Of a stretch of DNA of 64,000 bases, positions 10,262 to 20,689 are shown piece after piece. Numbering within the stretch: position 1 is the stretch's first letter; every line of letters begins with the position of its first letter. The stretch lies in contig OY757023.1 in the NCBI GenBank assembly GCA_963580285.1, positions 89,863,108 to 89,927,107 of the forward strand. The letters run 5' to 3'. Both the position numbers and the translations under genes were made by a program. The DNA is from Lucinisca nassula. Its lineage: Eukaryota; Mollusca; Bivalvia; Lucinida; Lucinidae. Below the pieces are notes generated by a model, which saw nothing but the letters and a program-made list of their open reading frames with translations, searched no databases and was not told where the DNA came from.

Positions 10262-10502
10262 CATTACGACAACACGCCTATACAAATACGAACATTAAAC
10301 TTTACCGCCGAAAAAAATGAAAATTTTCAGATGAAAAATAGTGATATTTTTCTTATTTCTGCTCTAAAATATAGATTGTGGGTACTCGTCAGAACCGCCT
10401 CATCGAGGCCTGTAAACCCCAGTTACCCCTGTAAACCCCAGTTTTACTGAATAGACGTGGGGTTCAAGGGAGTCAAAATTATACAGACGTGTTTTCATGA
10501 TG
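10262..10502 (+). mobile_element. PalA with collapsed core
   Basis: Left end CATTACGACAACACGCCTAT. The core keeps GTGGGTACTCGTCAGAACCG and CCTCATCGAGG, then jumps straight into GTAAACCCCAGTTACC, so most of the right core arm is deleted. The right end is ACAGACGTGTTTTCATGATG. Confidence 0.7.
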
Positions 10503-10561
10503 GTTTCCCATACCAAACAATGTAGAGAGACAAGTAGGCATTTCGCGGAGAAGCAAAATGT

Positions 10562-10646
10562 TTCTCTCTCTCTCTCTCTCTTTGTGTGTGTGTGTGTGTG
10601 TGCGTGCGTGAGTGCGTGCGTGTGTGTGTTTTTTTTTTTTTTTTTT
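10562..10646. repeat. (TC)n/(TG)n/T-run microsatellite
   Basis: CT dinucleotides, then TG and GTGC variants, then a run of about 18 T. Confidence 0.9.
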
Positions 10647-10649
10647 GCT

Positions 10650-11045
10650 TAGTGTTTAACTGCCCAGTGAACACTATTTAGGTTGTATCGAGCCTGTAAC
10701 ATTCCTTATCCAGAAACTAACAACTGCCCTTCATGCCGGATCAGCAGAGGAAGTGAGAGATTTGTTTGATTTTTAGGTTTAACGTCCCCGCCAACACTGT
10801 ATAGGTCATTTTGGAGACGGCGGCCAATGAAACCAAAAGGATTTATAAACATGGACGGTCCGACTCGCGGCGCTTTGCCCGGGAATGCTTAGATCCTCTA
10901 AGCGGTTTACCAGTACTCCTGTGCTCTGCGTGGAAGCACCATGCAGCCCATCTATTTCTTCAAGCCCCGATGGGCGGGCCGAGAGGAAGTGAGAGATTAC
11001 TCGTAGAAATGATTTCAAGATCAATCTCAAATCTCAGCGAACGGC
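10650..11045 (-). mobile_element. SINE-2 copy split by SINE-1
   Basis: GTTTAACTGCCCAGTGAACA, AACTGCCCTTCATGCC and GGATCAGC precede the interruption. AAATGATTTCAAGATCAATC follows it. Together they give the SINE-2 body in reverse. Confidence 0.65.
10763..10981 (-). mobile_element. SINE-1 inserted in SINE-2, internal deletion
   Basis: Flanked by a 17-bp direct repeat AGAGGAAGTGAGAGATT at 10746-10762 and 10982-10998. This target-site duplication is typical of target-primed reverse transcription. The element runs from the TTTGATTTTTAGGTTTAACG tail to the CCCCGATGGGCGGGCC head and lacks about 80 bp in the middle. Confidence 0.85.
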
Positions 11046-11336
11046 CCGTGGCCATCGGGGCTTGAAGAAATAGATGGGCCGCATGATGCTTCCACGCACA
11101 GGTGAAACCGATCGCACACAAGTGCTGGTAATCTGCTAGCATCTCAGTCTGCCCAGGCAAAGCGGTGCGAGTCGAACCGTACACGCTTATAAACCCTATT
11201 GGTTTCATTGGGCGACAGGATTTGAGATGTCATTTCATCTCAATGTCGGGTAAAAGACCCACAAAATTGGAAGCAATGTCTCCAAAATGACCAATACAGT
11301 GTTGACGGGGACGTTAAACCTCAAATCAAACAAACA
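11046..11336 (+). mobile_element. SINE-1
   Basis: Head GCCATCGGGGCTTGAAGAAA, all diagnostic blocks, and a GACGTTAAACCTCAAATC plus CAAACAAA tail. It starts immediately beside the SINE-2 remnant. Confidence 0.85.
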
Positions 11337-11487
11337 ATATCAGCGAAAGAATGTCGCAGACCAGTCAGATCGCTACTGCAAGTAACCCTCTTTACATAAC
11401 ACACTGACCTCACAATTGTAAAGGAAAGCGCGGCTATAAATGACCGATTTCTTGATTTCGTACAAACAAATTGCAGTAACATGTCTC

Positions 11488-11776
11488 GGCCCCGCCCATC
11501 GGGGCTTGAAGAAATAGATTGGCTGCATGATGCTTCCACGCAGAACTGAAACCGACCGCACACAAGTTCTGGTAAACCGCTTAGTGGACCTTAGCCTGCC
11601 TAGGTAAAGCGGTGCGAGTCGGACTGTCCATGCTTGTTTCATTAGGCGACAGAGCTTGAGATGTCATTTCAACTCAATGTCGGGTAAAAGTCCCACAAAC
11701 AAAATTGGACGCAACGTCTCCAAAACGATCTATACAGTGTTGACGAGGACGTTTAACCTCAAATCAATCGAACAAA
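11488..11776 (+). mobile_element. SINE-1, small internal deletion
   Basis: Starts GGCCCCGCCCATCGGGGC. CATGCTTGTTTCATTAGG shows loss of the TATAAACCCTATTG block. It ends ACCTCAAATCAATCGAACA. Confidence 0.85.
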
Positions 11777-11894
11777 CAGTAAAATTCAGTTAAAGTACTG
11801 CGCTAATTAACGTTGGGTCCAATTACAAACGACCAAATAACAGTATATGATCTGGGTCTCCAGTGTTTGACAAAACCCATCACATAACTTCAGT

Positions 11895-12046
11895 CTTAAA
11901 GATGTCTCCTTTGCAAAATGACGGAAAATATACTAGGAGGTGTTAAAGATGTCTCTCATACAAAATGTCCCAGGAAGTCTTAATGATTCCTCCCTTGCAA
12001 AATGGCGGAAAAAAATCCGGGAGTGTTAAAGATGTCTCCTTTGGAT
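11895..12046. repeat. about 46-bp tandem repeat, partial third unit
   Basis: TTAAAGATGTCTCCTTTGCA and AAAATGGCGGAAAA recur from about 11896, 11943, 11979 and 12026 with diverged spacers. SINE-1 is inserted in the last unit. Confidence 0.6.
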
Positions 12047-12058
12047 TTGCAAAATGGC

Positions 12059-12367
12059 TGCCCCCGCCCATCGGGCCTTGAAGAAATAGATTGGCTGCAT
12101 GATGCTTCCACGCAGAGCTGAAACCGACCGCACACGAGTACAAGTAAACCGCTTAGAGGCTCTAAGCCTGTCCAGGCAAACCAGTGCAAGTCGGTCCGTC
12201 CAAGCTTATAAACCCTATTGGTTTCATTGGGCGGCAGGGCTTGAGATGTCATTTCATCTCAATGTCGGGTAAAAGTCCCACAAATTAGGAAGCAACGTCT
12301 CCAAAATGACTTTTACAGTGTTGACGGGGACGTTAAATCTCAAACCCAATCAAAAAAAAAAAAAAAC
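12059..12367 (+). mobile_element. SINE-1 with clean target duplication
   Basis: Flanked by TTGCAAAATGGC at 12047-12058 and 12368-12379. It is full length: CCCCGCCCATCGGGCC head, GACGTTAAATCTCAAACC and an A-rich tail. Confidence 0.88.
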
Positions 12368-12432
12368 TTGCAAAATGGCGTTCTGAAAAAGGTCCGTTGG
12401 GCTTTGTGTATCCATCTAGATGTACCCGTCAC

Positions 12433-12530
12433 GCTGCCTCAGATGCGCGTCTGACTGGTGGTCAGGTCGTAGGTTAAATACCCGCCCTTTCGCAGATATT
12501 GATCATGAAATCTTTTCTACGGTCATGGCA
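12433..12530 (+). mobile_element. SINE-2 head fragment
   Basis: GATGCGCGTCTGACTGGTGG and GGTTAAATACCCGCC correspond to the tRNA-like part of SINE-2. AGATATTGATCATGAAATCT is the following body. A (GGAGT)-rich minisatellite follows to about 12620 and has a reverse counterpart at 15840-15900. Confidence 0.6.
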
Positions 12531-12620
12531 TTGTGTATTCTATGGCGTAGGGTATTGGAGTGGAGTGTTGGAGTGGAATGTGACGTGGTGTCTTGAGTCA
12601 TATTCTGGAGACTATTTGTT

Positions 12621-13011
12621 ATGAAACTCTTATACAATTTAATGAGAAAATATTGCAAAGACAATATCAAATCCTGCCATCAGGATGTAAAACCAAGGGG
12701 CTCAAAGAGCCTGAACTGCTCACGCGAAAAACTTAAAAGTTTAACACTATTTCCACTAAAATTGCTGATTGTTTGTGCTACCAAGTAAATTTAACTCCAA
12801 ATTCAACTTACTAATATCCCATTTTCAGCTGGGTGCGTCTTATCATAAGGAACCAGATTTGTTGTTTGCTTCGGAGTTGTGTGATCGAGCTTTTGTTTCA
12901 GATGAGCTAATAAGGCTAATTTATACGTAGCTGTACATTACTAAGCACTGATTCGCAACAATAGATTGTCAAAATAAAACTGATTTTAATCTTAGCTGGA
13001 GCTTTTCAACA
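12621..13011. other. unassigned sequence
   Basis: AT-rich, with no relationship to other parts of the window and no coding signal. Confidence 0.4.
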
Positions 13012-14060
13012 GGAACTTATTGTTAGAGATGAACAGGGGGACCATGAGATGAATGCCACAAAGTACCGTCCTTCGGATCGGGATGTTAACTGGCGCCCCC
13101 CCCCCCCCACCCACCGACGTGCAGGGAGAGCCATCACCTGTGCAAGTTTAAGATCCCTACCATAATTACATGATGACTGTGTAGGCTTTCATCCTGCAAA
13201 ACAGAAGGGAAGACAATGATCGGGCATCGACACAATTCACCCACAGCTCCCATCAGAGACACCAAGGGAAAGAAACACAAACATGAAACAACTAGACTCT
13301 AATGGAAACATCAATAGCGGAAAGCTAAAAGTACAGTTACTTTCCCACAAAATGGCCAATTGGCTATCAAAAGCGATACACACACTCAAAGACACGCCAT
13401 AACAAAAATAAACCACGACAGAAGAACCGCCTTGGAACAGTCAGTGACACGAATTCCACTGGAGGGGCTTAAATCGATGTTACGTGGCCACAATCCTCGC
13501 CCTCGCGATTTAGACAAATAATTTTTTCAGTCCGCATGAAGGCCTCCTAACTCATCAGTGCAACATCTCCGTAAACACAAAAATCAAACAGCCACAGAGA
13601 TAAAACAACGGTGAGGACTCGGCAGCAAGAAACCACTGAAATGCTGGAGCAAAAGAAAACCAACAGTAAGACTCCGATGGGCCCAACCAAAGACAGAGTA
13701 TCAGGCACTAACCAACATTACATAAAATAAGATTCTCTCCAATTCTCAGTTAGCCTTTACGCTGGAACCGTCATAGAATCTGAGGCCTGCCCAACCGGCG
13801 TGCAATTAAAGAGGGAAATATTTTTTCAGTCCGCATGAAGGCCTCCTAACTCATCAGTGCAACATCTCCGTGAACACGAAAATCAATCAACCACAGAGAT
13901 GAAACAACGTTGAGGACTCGACAGCAAGGAGCCACTGAAATGCTGGAGCAAACCTGGATTTATGTAATGTACACCTGCGAGTATTGGTCATTTGACCGAA
14001 AACAGTACGAGGACCTCGTATTAGCAGAAAGCAAGATCTCGATCCCTCCCTTTAGCAACG
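13012..14060 (+). mobile_element. SINE-5 split by a PLE fragment
   Basis: CCTTCGGATCGGGATGTTAA and GTAGGCTTTCATCCTGCAAA lie before the PLE insertion. AAACCTGGATTTATGTAATG and TACACCTGCG continue after 13948. The uninterrupted copy at 19398-19730 reads straight across this point. The 5' tRNA-like head is missing here, and a C-run sits at 13097-13110. Confidence 0.7.
13201..13947 (-). mobile_element. Penelope-like element 3' part with duplicated end
   Basis: On the minus strand the order is as follows. First comes a 3'-UTR block (about 13947-13815), then the end of the RT ORF (AATTGCACGCCGGTTGGGC near 13795, the last coding block of the 32.3-kb copy). Next is the UTR, with the same block again (about 13655-13507), and then the rest of the 3' UTR to 13201. 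The duplicated block has the layout of the pseudo-LTRs known from PLEs, where a 5'-truncated copy sits behind the tail of another. GCAAA at 13196-13200 and 13948-13952 is the probable target duplication. Confidence 0.75.
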
Positions 14061-14802
14061 AGGTACGGCATGACTATTAAGCCAACAACTAACAACTCTA
14101 GCAGACAAAATCATTATGTAACCCATCTACTGAATAATTATGCAGTGTTGTACAAAAAGAGGAAGATCAGGTCAAGGAATTAAATTGAGCGAAGTTGGAA
14201 TTGTAATTATTTGAGTAAGTTCTATCACTATCAAGTTTTGTGATCAAATGTCTATTATTTCAGGAACATAATGATTTTTTATAGATAGATCATAGATCAG
14301 GCCGATTATGATAATTTTCTTGCACACCAGACAAGGAAATCCGTGATTTTACCCTGGGATAGAAATTTATGTTCTGACCCTGGTGTTACGACCCAAAATC
14401 GAATATAATCGCGTGTTCGATAAATGCATTGGTTGATTACTACCTCGTATGCACCGTCGTTAAGGTTGACGTCACAGCCCGTTACGTGACGTCACTAAAC
14501 ATTCCTGCAGTGTCAACACAATATGGCGGACGTTGGTAACCGAAGACCCTGCAGCATTAAAAATCCGCGCTAAGAAATGGAAGGTATGCAAGAAAAAGAA
14601 TCCAATATGGATGTGAGGGATCCGTACCTCGGGATCACTGTCCGGCATTACTCGGCAAGCCTCGTGATGCCGGACAGAGTCCCTCAGGACGAAATTTTCC
14701 ATCCACCCCTCACACCCTGCATATAAGATTCTTATAATCTTTTGATGGTAGGAATTTGAACAAAATTCCATACTCACACTACATACACGTGTACATGTAT
14801 CT
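14061..14802. other. unassigned sequence with a small palindrome
   Basis: A foldback lies around 14612-14700 (ACTGTCCGGCAT mirrored by ATGCCGGACAG). One 111-codon minus-strand frame covers 14472-14807, but it has no recognisable motif and overlaps the palindrome. I do not call it a gene. Confidence 0.4.
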
Positions 14803-14816
14803 TCCACCAGCTGAGA

Positions 14817-15471
14817 GCCGGCCTCGGTAGCTGTCGGATTACGAAAACACGCCCATACGAATACATTGTAACCTTTATCGCCGAAAAATGAAAATTTTAA
14901 AATGAAAAATTGTTAATTTTTTCTTATTTCTGCTCAAAATATAGATTGTGGGCTCTCGTTAGAACCGCCTCGATGAGGCGGTTCTAACGGGTGCCAACAA
15001 TCTATATAATCTATAGATTGTGGGCAGTCGTTAGAACCGCCCTCGATGAGGCGGTTCTAACGGGTGTCCACAATCTATAATTTAGAGCAGAAATAAGAAA
15101 AATAAGGTTTACCCCTGTAAATCCCAGTTTTACTATATAAAAGTGTGGTTAAAGGGGGTCAAAATTATATAGGCGTGTTTTCGTGATGGGATGCGCGTCT
15201 GACTGGTGATCAGGAGGACGCGGGTTCGATACTTGCCGGGTCGACAACATTCATTCGTTGGAGATTGATCATGAAATCTTTTCTACGGTCATTCTCTCCC
15301 TTCCGCTGATTCAAGAAGGGCAGGTGTCAGTTGTGCGCTTTATTGGTTAACCGCTTACATATACACCTGCCCAGGAAAAGTATGGATGTGTAGGCAACTG
15401 ACCGGCTCGATATAACTTTAATAGCATTAACTGGGCCTTTTAACTCCAAAACAAACAAACAAACAAACAAA
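14817..15471 (+). mobile_element. SINE-2, complete, carrying a PalA insertion
   Basis: Flanked by the 14-bp duplication TCCACCAGCTGAGA at 14803-14816 and 15472-15485. The head GCCGGCCTCGGTAGCTGTCGG continues after PalA as GGATGCGCGTCTGACTGG and GGGTTCGATACTTGCCGG, a tRNA-like promoter region. It ends with TTAACTGGGCCTTTTAACTC and (CAAA)n. This is the best reference copy of the family. Confidence 0.85.
14838..15188 (+). mobile_element. PalA with two complete core palindromes
   Basis: Termini are ATTACGAAAACACGCCCAT and ATAGGCGTGTTTTCGTGATG. Two successive cores (about 14949-14993 and 15018-15070) are separated by ATCTATATAATCTATAGATT. The host SINE-2 head is interrupted between TCGG and GATGCG. 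Confidence 0.85.
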
Positions 15472-15485
15472 TCCACCAGCTGAGA

Positions 15486-15916
15486 AGTTTCTCACAATAA
15501 ACACAGGCCAAAGACAGTGAATGGTTGGTATATCTCAAAGCTAGTTATGGTTATTATCTCCTAGATGAGATAATTAAAATACCATGGCACCCAAAGTTTT
15601 GTGCTTCTTTCACACGGCATTCTCAACTTCATGTACGATTCAATATAATTATTTCATAGGATATAAGAGTAAGGCGTCTTCGTACGGACGGACATAGGGG
15701 ACCGATGGACGCCAGGCTGCTCCCTATATCTCACGAATACATTTGATCGGGGGAAATTATGTATGCGCAACAATGGCTCGCATGCATGGTAAATTGACCC
15801 TGCGGCAAGATATGAGTAAGTGTACAAATTAAATATGACTCCAAAATTTGGCTCCAGACTGCACTCCGAGACTCCGCTCCAAGACTCCACTCCATAGAAT
15901 ACACGGTGCCGAAAGA
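15486..15916. other. unassigned sequence with a reverse GGAGT minisatellite
   Basis: TCCAAGACTCCACTCCATAG (about 15879-15898) is the reverse of the minisatellite at 12531-12620. Nothing coding is recognised. Confidence 0.4.
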
Positions 15917-15990
15917 CCAGAAAAAGTGGTGTTAGGTAAACTGATAGGCTCGGTATGACCTTATAAATGTAGACTGGTTCGTTAAACTAG
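15917..15990 (+). mobile_element. SINE-2 3' fragment
   Basis: GGTAAACTGATAGGCTCGGT and AGACTGGTTCGTTAAACT match the SINE-2 3' region. The copy is strongly diverged. Confidence 0.5.
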
Positions 15991-16350
15991 AAAAAAATAT
16001 ACACATAAACACAAAGAAAGAAAACCCTTCAACGCCCTTATCAGTATGGGATTATCTTTAGTACGTACAAATGAACATATTACTTTTGTACATCTTGCTT
16101 CAAATAGTCATTGGTTGCATTTCGCTTGTAATTGACAATTTATATGATAAGACAATCAGATGGTATGTTTATCAATGTTTTATAGTCTTATATTCTGTTA
16201 TATTTCTATTAGATACAACAATATGTTCACGTAATTGACACGATGATAAGTTTGTTTGTTTGTTTGTTTGTGTGTTTTTTTCTCTCTCAAATTGCTAGGT
16301 TTTCTTTTTGTGTGCTTATTCCAAAGACCAAACGAAGAAACCAGAACAAG
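15991..16350. other. unassigned sequence with a (GTTT)n tract
   Basis: A TTTG tetranucleotide tract lies at 16248-16272. The rest is AT-rich and unrecognised. Confidence 0.4.
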
Positions 16351-16600
16351 TTTTGTTTGTTTGATTTGAGGTTTAACGTCCCCGTCAACACTGTAAAGGT
16401 CAGTTTGGAGACGTTGCTTCCAATTTTGTGCGACTTTTACCTGACCTTGAGATGAAATGACATCTCGAGCCCTGTCGCCCAATGAAACCAATAGGGTTTA
16501 TTAGCATGGACGGGCCGACTCGCACCGCTTTGCCTGGGCAGGCTTAGATCCTCTAAGCGGTTTACCAGTATTCGTGTGCGGGTCGATTTCAGCTCTGGCC
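16351..16600 (-). mobile_element. SINE-1, head truncated
   Basis: Tail TTTGTTTGATTTGAGGTTTA, then the usual blocks up to GGTCGATTTCAGCTCTGG. The remaining head is replaced by PalA sequence. Confidence 0.82.
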
Positions 16601-16602
16601 GT

Positions 16603-16931
16603 CATCACGAAAACATGCCTATATAATTTTGACCCCCTTGAACCCCACTTTTATATAGTAAAACTGGGGTTTGCAGGGGTAATCCTTATTTTTCTTATTT
16701 CTGCTCTAAAATATAGATTGTGGGTACTCGTTAGAACCGCCTCGATGAGGCGGCTCTAAAATATAGATTGTTGGTACTCGTTAGAACCGCCTCGATGAGG
16801 CGGTTCTAACGAGTGCCCGCAATCTATATTTTGAGCAAAAGTAAGGAAAATATCGCAATTTTTCATCCTAAAATTATAGTTTTGTCGGTGAATAAATTAT
16901 ACTGTGTTAGTATAGGCGTGTTTTCGTATTG
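16603..16931 (-). mobile_element. PalA with duplicated core arm
   Basis: Runs from CATCACGAAAACATGCCTAT to TATAGGCGTGTTTTCGTATTG. The stretch from CTCTAAAATATAGATTGT to GAACCGCCTCGATGAGGCGG occurs twice in tandem (about 16704-16753 and 16754-16804) before the final mirrored arm. Confidence 0.85.
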
Positions 16932-16999
16932 GTAAACCAGAAGACGAAAAGCGTGAGAACACCAAGTAGGACCTATTTCAGCTTTGCATAGATACAAAA

Positions 17000-17146
17000 C
17001 ACTGTAAACCCCACTATATAGAGAATGTGGTGTTACATGGCTATACCTTATTATTTCCCCAATTTTTCTTGATGAAAAAAAACAAAAACATAAGACTATA
17101 GGTACTCGTTAGAACCGGTTCTTTCGAGCCACACAATCGTAATTTA
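17000..17146 (-). mobile_element. degenerate PalB remnant
   Basis: ACTGTAAACCCCACTATATA and a shortened core GTACTCGTTAGAACCGGTTC. Both ends are lost. Confidence 0.5.
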
Positions 17147-17291
17147 CCCAGCAGGCACATGGCGTAATTGTGACGTCACATCAACGTCGGTTCAACGTCA
17201 TGGTGTTTATGCAACGTCACATCAACGTCGGTGCAACGTCGTGACGTTGCAATTACGTTGATTTGACGTTGCCCTAGCGACGTGTGCCTGC
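17147..17291. mobile_element. MITE-AGCAGG
   Basis: Terminal inverted repeats CCCAGCAGGCACATGGCG and CGACGTGTGCCTGC. The interior is built from CATCAACGTCGG and CAACGTC units in both orientations. The best copy is at 52788-52936. Confidence 0.75.
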
Positions 17292-17304
17292 GACTTCATT
17301 TTAA

Positions 17305-18190
17305 AGGACATATAGAAAGGTATGGAAATCCATTATATTGCATGCGTAACAGAGAAATACTATGATTTCTACCAGACATAAACTTGATAATTTACTTTTT
17401 GCTAAGAAAAAATATTCCCTCTAAATCTCTTTAGTTGGAACTCTTTTATGTACAAGATACAAGATACCGCGTGTGCAGTGAACTCGTTATATTCAAACGT
17501 AGGTAAGTTTCAGTCACGTCGACGTTATATATGACGTCATTGCAATGCCTCCAGGGAAGATATCAACATACTTTTAGAATGCGTGGCGTCGAGTCGGATG
17601 CAACGCTGAAACAAAAGAAAACATGGGCATGACCATTGAATAGGATGTACGTTTTGCTTTATTTAATCTCACATTTCAGTTGTTTTATCAATGAACTTTT
17701 TGTTTCTTCTATTTTTATTCAGAACTGTAAAAAGCGCTTTCAAAATGGCACCCACCAAATTTTTCTTCCACCCAGCTTCTGTAACACTACGCTGATTGAA
17801 CCGTTAACAAGAGCTGTAAACAGTCAACTGAACTGGTATTCAGATCCAAAATTTTAGATCCAAACTGTCCTAAAAGTCTATGGAAGTGCATGTAATATAC
17901 AAATTATTCATTCTCCTATTTGAAAATGGCATTTATAAACCTCGGGAGGAAAAACAATCGGATAAAGAAACGAGTGCGCGTTGCAAATTCTTCGCACTCG
18001 TTTCTTTATCGGATTGTTTTTCCTCCCGAGGTTTATAAATCCCATATTTCAAATAGAAGCACTCGTTTCTTTATCGGATTGTTTTTCCTCCCGAGGTCTA
18101 TAAATCCCATATTTCAAATAGAAGCACTCGTTTCTTTATCGGATTGTTTTACCTCCCTCGGTTTATAAATCCCATATTTCAAATAGGAGA
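17305..18190. repeat. foldback repeat P, palindrome arm repeated three times
   Basis: Homologous to 7215-7960 (CAGAGAAATACTATGATTTC, ACCAGACATAAACTTG). In the palindrome (about 17912-18190), the left arm faces three tandem copies of the right arm. These begin GCACTCGTTTCTTTATCGGA at about 17994, 18058 and 18124. Confidence 0.75.
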
Positions 18191-18854
18191 ATGAATAAGC
18201 TCATGTATTCAAAAAGACATTTAATCAAGGAATAGTAGGGTGAAAACCGAATCAAATTATCTTTATTAGTTTCCGAGATATTACAATTTGAAGAGTGAAA
18301 TATTTCGTGGAAACAGAGCAACTTCAAACTGCTTCATTAATATTTATGAGGCATTCTATGATGTCATAGATGCACATTAAATTTTTTCAACTTTTTAAAT
18401 ATGAAATATATTGTGTTTTATAGTCATCAGAAACTGTATCATCGCCTATTGAATTATTTAAATGATCTCAACTGACAGGTTAATTCGTTATTTAAATAAT
18501 TTATTAAAAGTATTTAAATTCTATTTTCTGTCTTTGTAAGTGGATGAAATAACGAGTACCCACAATCTATATTTTAGAGCAGAAATAAGAAAAAATAGGT
18601 CATAACTTATTGATCTGTTTAAAAGGTATCTAAAAAGACTTTCCTCAAATATTTTAATGAAATTTTGAATTAATTGGTAGTTTTAGACATTTTAAAAATA
18701 CTTTATTTAAATAAAAGTTTGAATTTCCAAATCAAATTTCTCATTTCTATTCAAAATTATGAAAAACAAATACGGTATTCGAAGGGTATGAGAAAAACAG
18801 GCAACTGCAAAATCGAAAACCTGATAGCTTAAAATTAATTTAAAAACGTTTAAA
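18191..18854. other. mostly unassigned, with a solo PalA half-core
   Basis: Only 18547-18597 is recognised (ACGAGTACCCACAATCTATA then GAGCAGAAATAAGAAAAA), the right half of a PalA core region. The rest is very AT-rich. Confidence 0.5.
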
Positions 18855-20460
18855 AACATGTGATTAAATATTGCGACAAAGTCTTTGAAAGATCAGGAAG
18901 AAATCTGTTTTGGTCTATAAAAAAATTCTAAATTAATGAAGTTTTAAATAGATTGGAATCCAGACGTTTTCGTGCTTCAAGTCTGTCTACTTCTGATTTT
19001 TCCACCCTTTACACTACACTTCCTCATAACCTTATAAAAGAAAAACTTAATGATTTAATTGAATGGACATTTCATAAAGAAGACTCCCTCTGTCTTGTGT
19101 GTAATGTAAGAAATGCTTTTTTACTTCTGAAGAGCATAAAAATTTATTGTATGGTCATGTCAGAAAGTGTGTGGAGCTCTCACTTTTCTACTTGACAATA
19201 TTTACATAAGATTTAGATAGTGTTTTTTAGACAAGTTGGGGGTATTCCGATGGGTACAAATTGCGCACCCCTTGTGGCTGATCTGTTCTTGTTTTGTAAT
19301 GAAAGAGACTTCATGATGTGCCTTTCCGTTGAAAACCAATCTGAAATCATTGAAGCAAAGCCTTTTCCAAATTTTATAGACACCAGTCCGATTGTGTGGA
19401 GCGTGATAGCTCAGTGGTGAGTGCACTTGCCTCTGATGCTAGAGGTCCCGTGTTCGATCCCCGGCAGCGGCGGTGTCCCAACACGCTCCATTGGCATCCT
19501 TTGCAGGGATGAATGTCATAAAGTGCACCTTCCTTCGGATCGGGACGTTAACTAGAGGCCCCCCTGTGCAGTGAGAACTATCCCCTGTGCATGTTAAAGA
19601 TCTCTACCGAAATTACATAATTACTATGTAGGCTTTCATCCTGCAAACCTGGAGTTTATGTAATGTACACCTGCGGTAATGGTCATATGTGACCGACGCA
19701 GTGTCAGTAGAAGGAAAAGAAAGAAAGAAATTTCAAAATTTAATGTTGGACTGTTCCGAACTTAATGGTGACTTAGTATATAAATTCAGAAAAATATATA
19801 ATTGCAATGACTTCAGCACCCATTCTCGTAAAATCATTCATTGGGTACAACATAAATGTTATACGACAGACAGCATACATGGCAGTTAACCCAATCACGG
19901 TTGACAACTTTGCTTCCCTCTATAATTGCACGCCGGTGGGTCAGGCCTCAGATTCTATGACGGTTCCAGCGTATAGGCTAACTGAGAATTAGAGAGAATC
20001 TTATTTTATGTAATGTTGGTTGGTGCCTCCTCTGTCCCATCGGAGTCTAACTGTTGGCTTTCAGCATTTCAGTGGTTTCTTGCACCCGAGTCCTCACCGT
20101 TGTTTCATCTCTGTGGCTGTTTGATTTTTGTGTTTACGGAGATATAGCACTGATGACTTAGGAGGCCTCCATGCGGACTGAACAAATTATTTGTCTAATT
20201 CGCGAGGGCGACCCCCCCCCCCCCCCCCAGCCCAGTGGAATTTGTTTCACTGACCGTTCCAATGCGGTTCTTCTGGATAGCCAGTTGGCCATTTTGTGGT
20301 AAAGTAACTGTCCTTTTGGCTTTCCGCTATTGATGTTTCCATGAATAGAGTCTAGTTGTTTCATGTTTGTGTTTCTTTCCCTTTGGTGGCTCTGGTGGGA
20401 GCTGTGGGTTAATTGTATCGATTCCTGATCATTGCCTTCACTTCTATTTATTTTTTTTAA
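18855..20460 (+). pseudogene. Penelope-like reverse transcriptase remnant, interrupted
   Basis: Reads KYCDKVFERSGRNLFW near 18868-18915, NEVLNRLESRRFRASS, then DFSTLYTTLPHNLIKEKL (RT motif A region) and GGIPMGTNCAPLVADLF near 19240-19290. The sequence then jumps from TGAAGC to AAAGCC (near 19355). This removes about 390 bp, including the YLDD active site present in the 31.3-kb copy. SINE-5 is inserted at 19398-19730. The thumb-side block (NGDLVYKFRKIYN) and the 3' UTR follow to about 20460. Frame changes and stops make it non-functional. The family's role is RNA-templated DNA synthesis for its own transposition. Confidence 0.85.
19398..19730 (+). mobile_element. SINE-5, tRNA-headed, inside the PLE
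   Basis: Head GCGTGATAGCTCAGTGGTGA (A box) and GTGTTCGATCCCCGGC (B box) at about 19404-19468. The body carries CCTTCGGATCGGGACGTTAA and CTTTCATCCTGCAAACCTGG, with an AAAGAAAGAAAG tail. PLE coding sequence resumes immediately after the tail. Confidence 0.85.
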
Positions 20461-20469
20461 AAAATCAAG

Positions 20470-20689
20470 GGAGGTTACTCTTGGAAGAAAGCATTATGTA
20501 TCAAATATAAATAAGCAACATGAATTGGAATTTGGCTACTCATGTATGTATCAAATATAAGTAAGCATATACTCGTAATCTTTAAAATTAATTGGAATTT
20601 TCATGCGGTTTTCAATAAAAGGACTCTCTTTGTGTTTGCTTTCATCATGCTTGATACTAAGAATATTTTAAAATTCTTTATTTCCTTTG
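20470..20689. other. unassigned AT-rich sequence
   Basis: A short direct repeat TATGTATCAAATATAAGTAA occurs twice within 20496-20570. Nothing else is recognised. Confidence 0.4.

Noticed and set aside
14472..14807. 111-codon minus-strand ORF
   Set aside because: No domain, signal or repeat-family match recognised. It overlaps a non-coding palindrome and has no supporting context.
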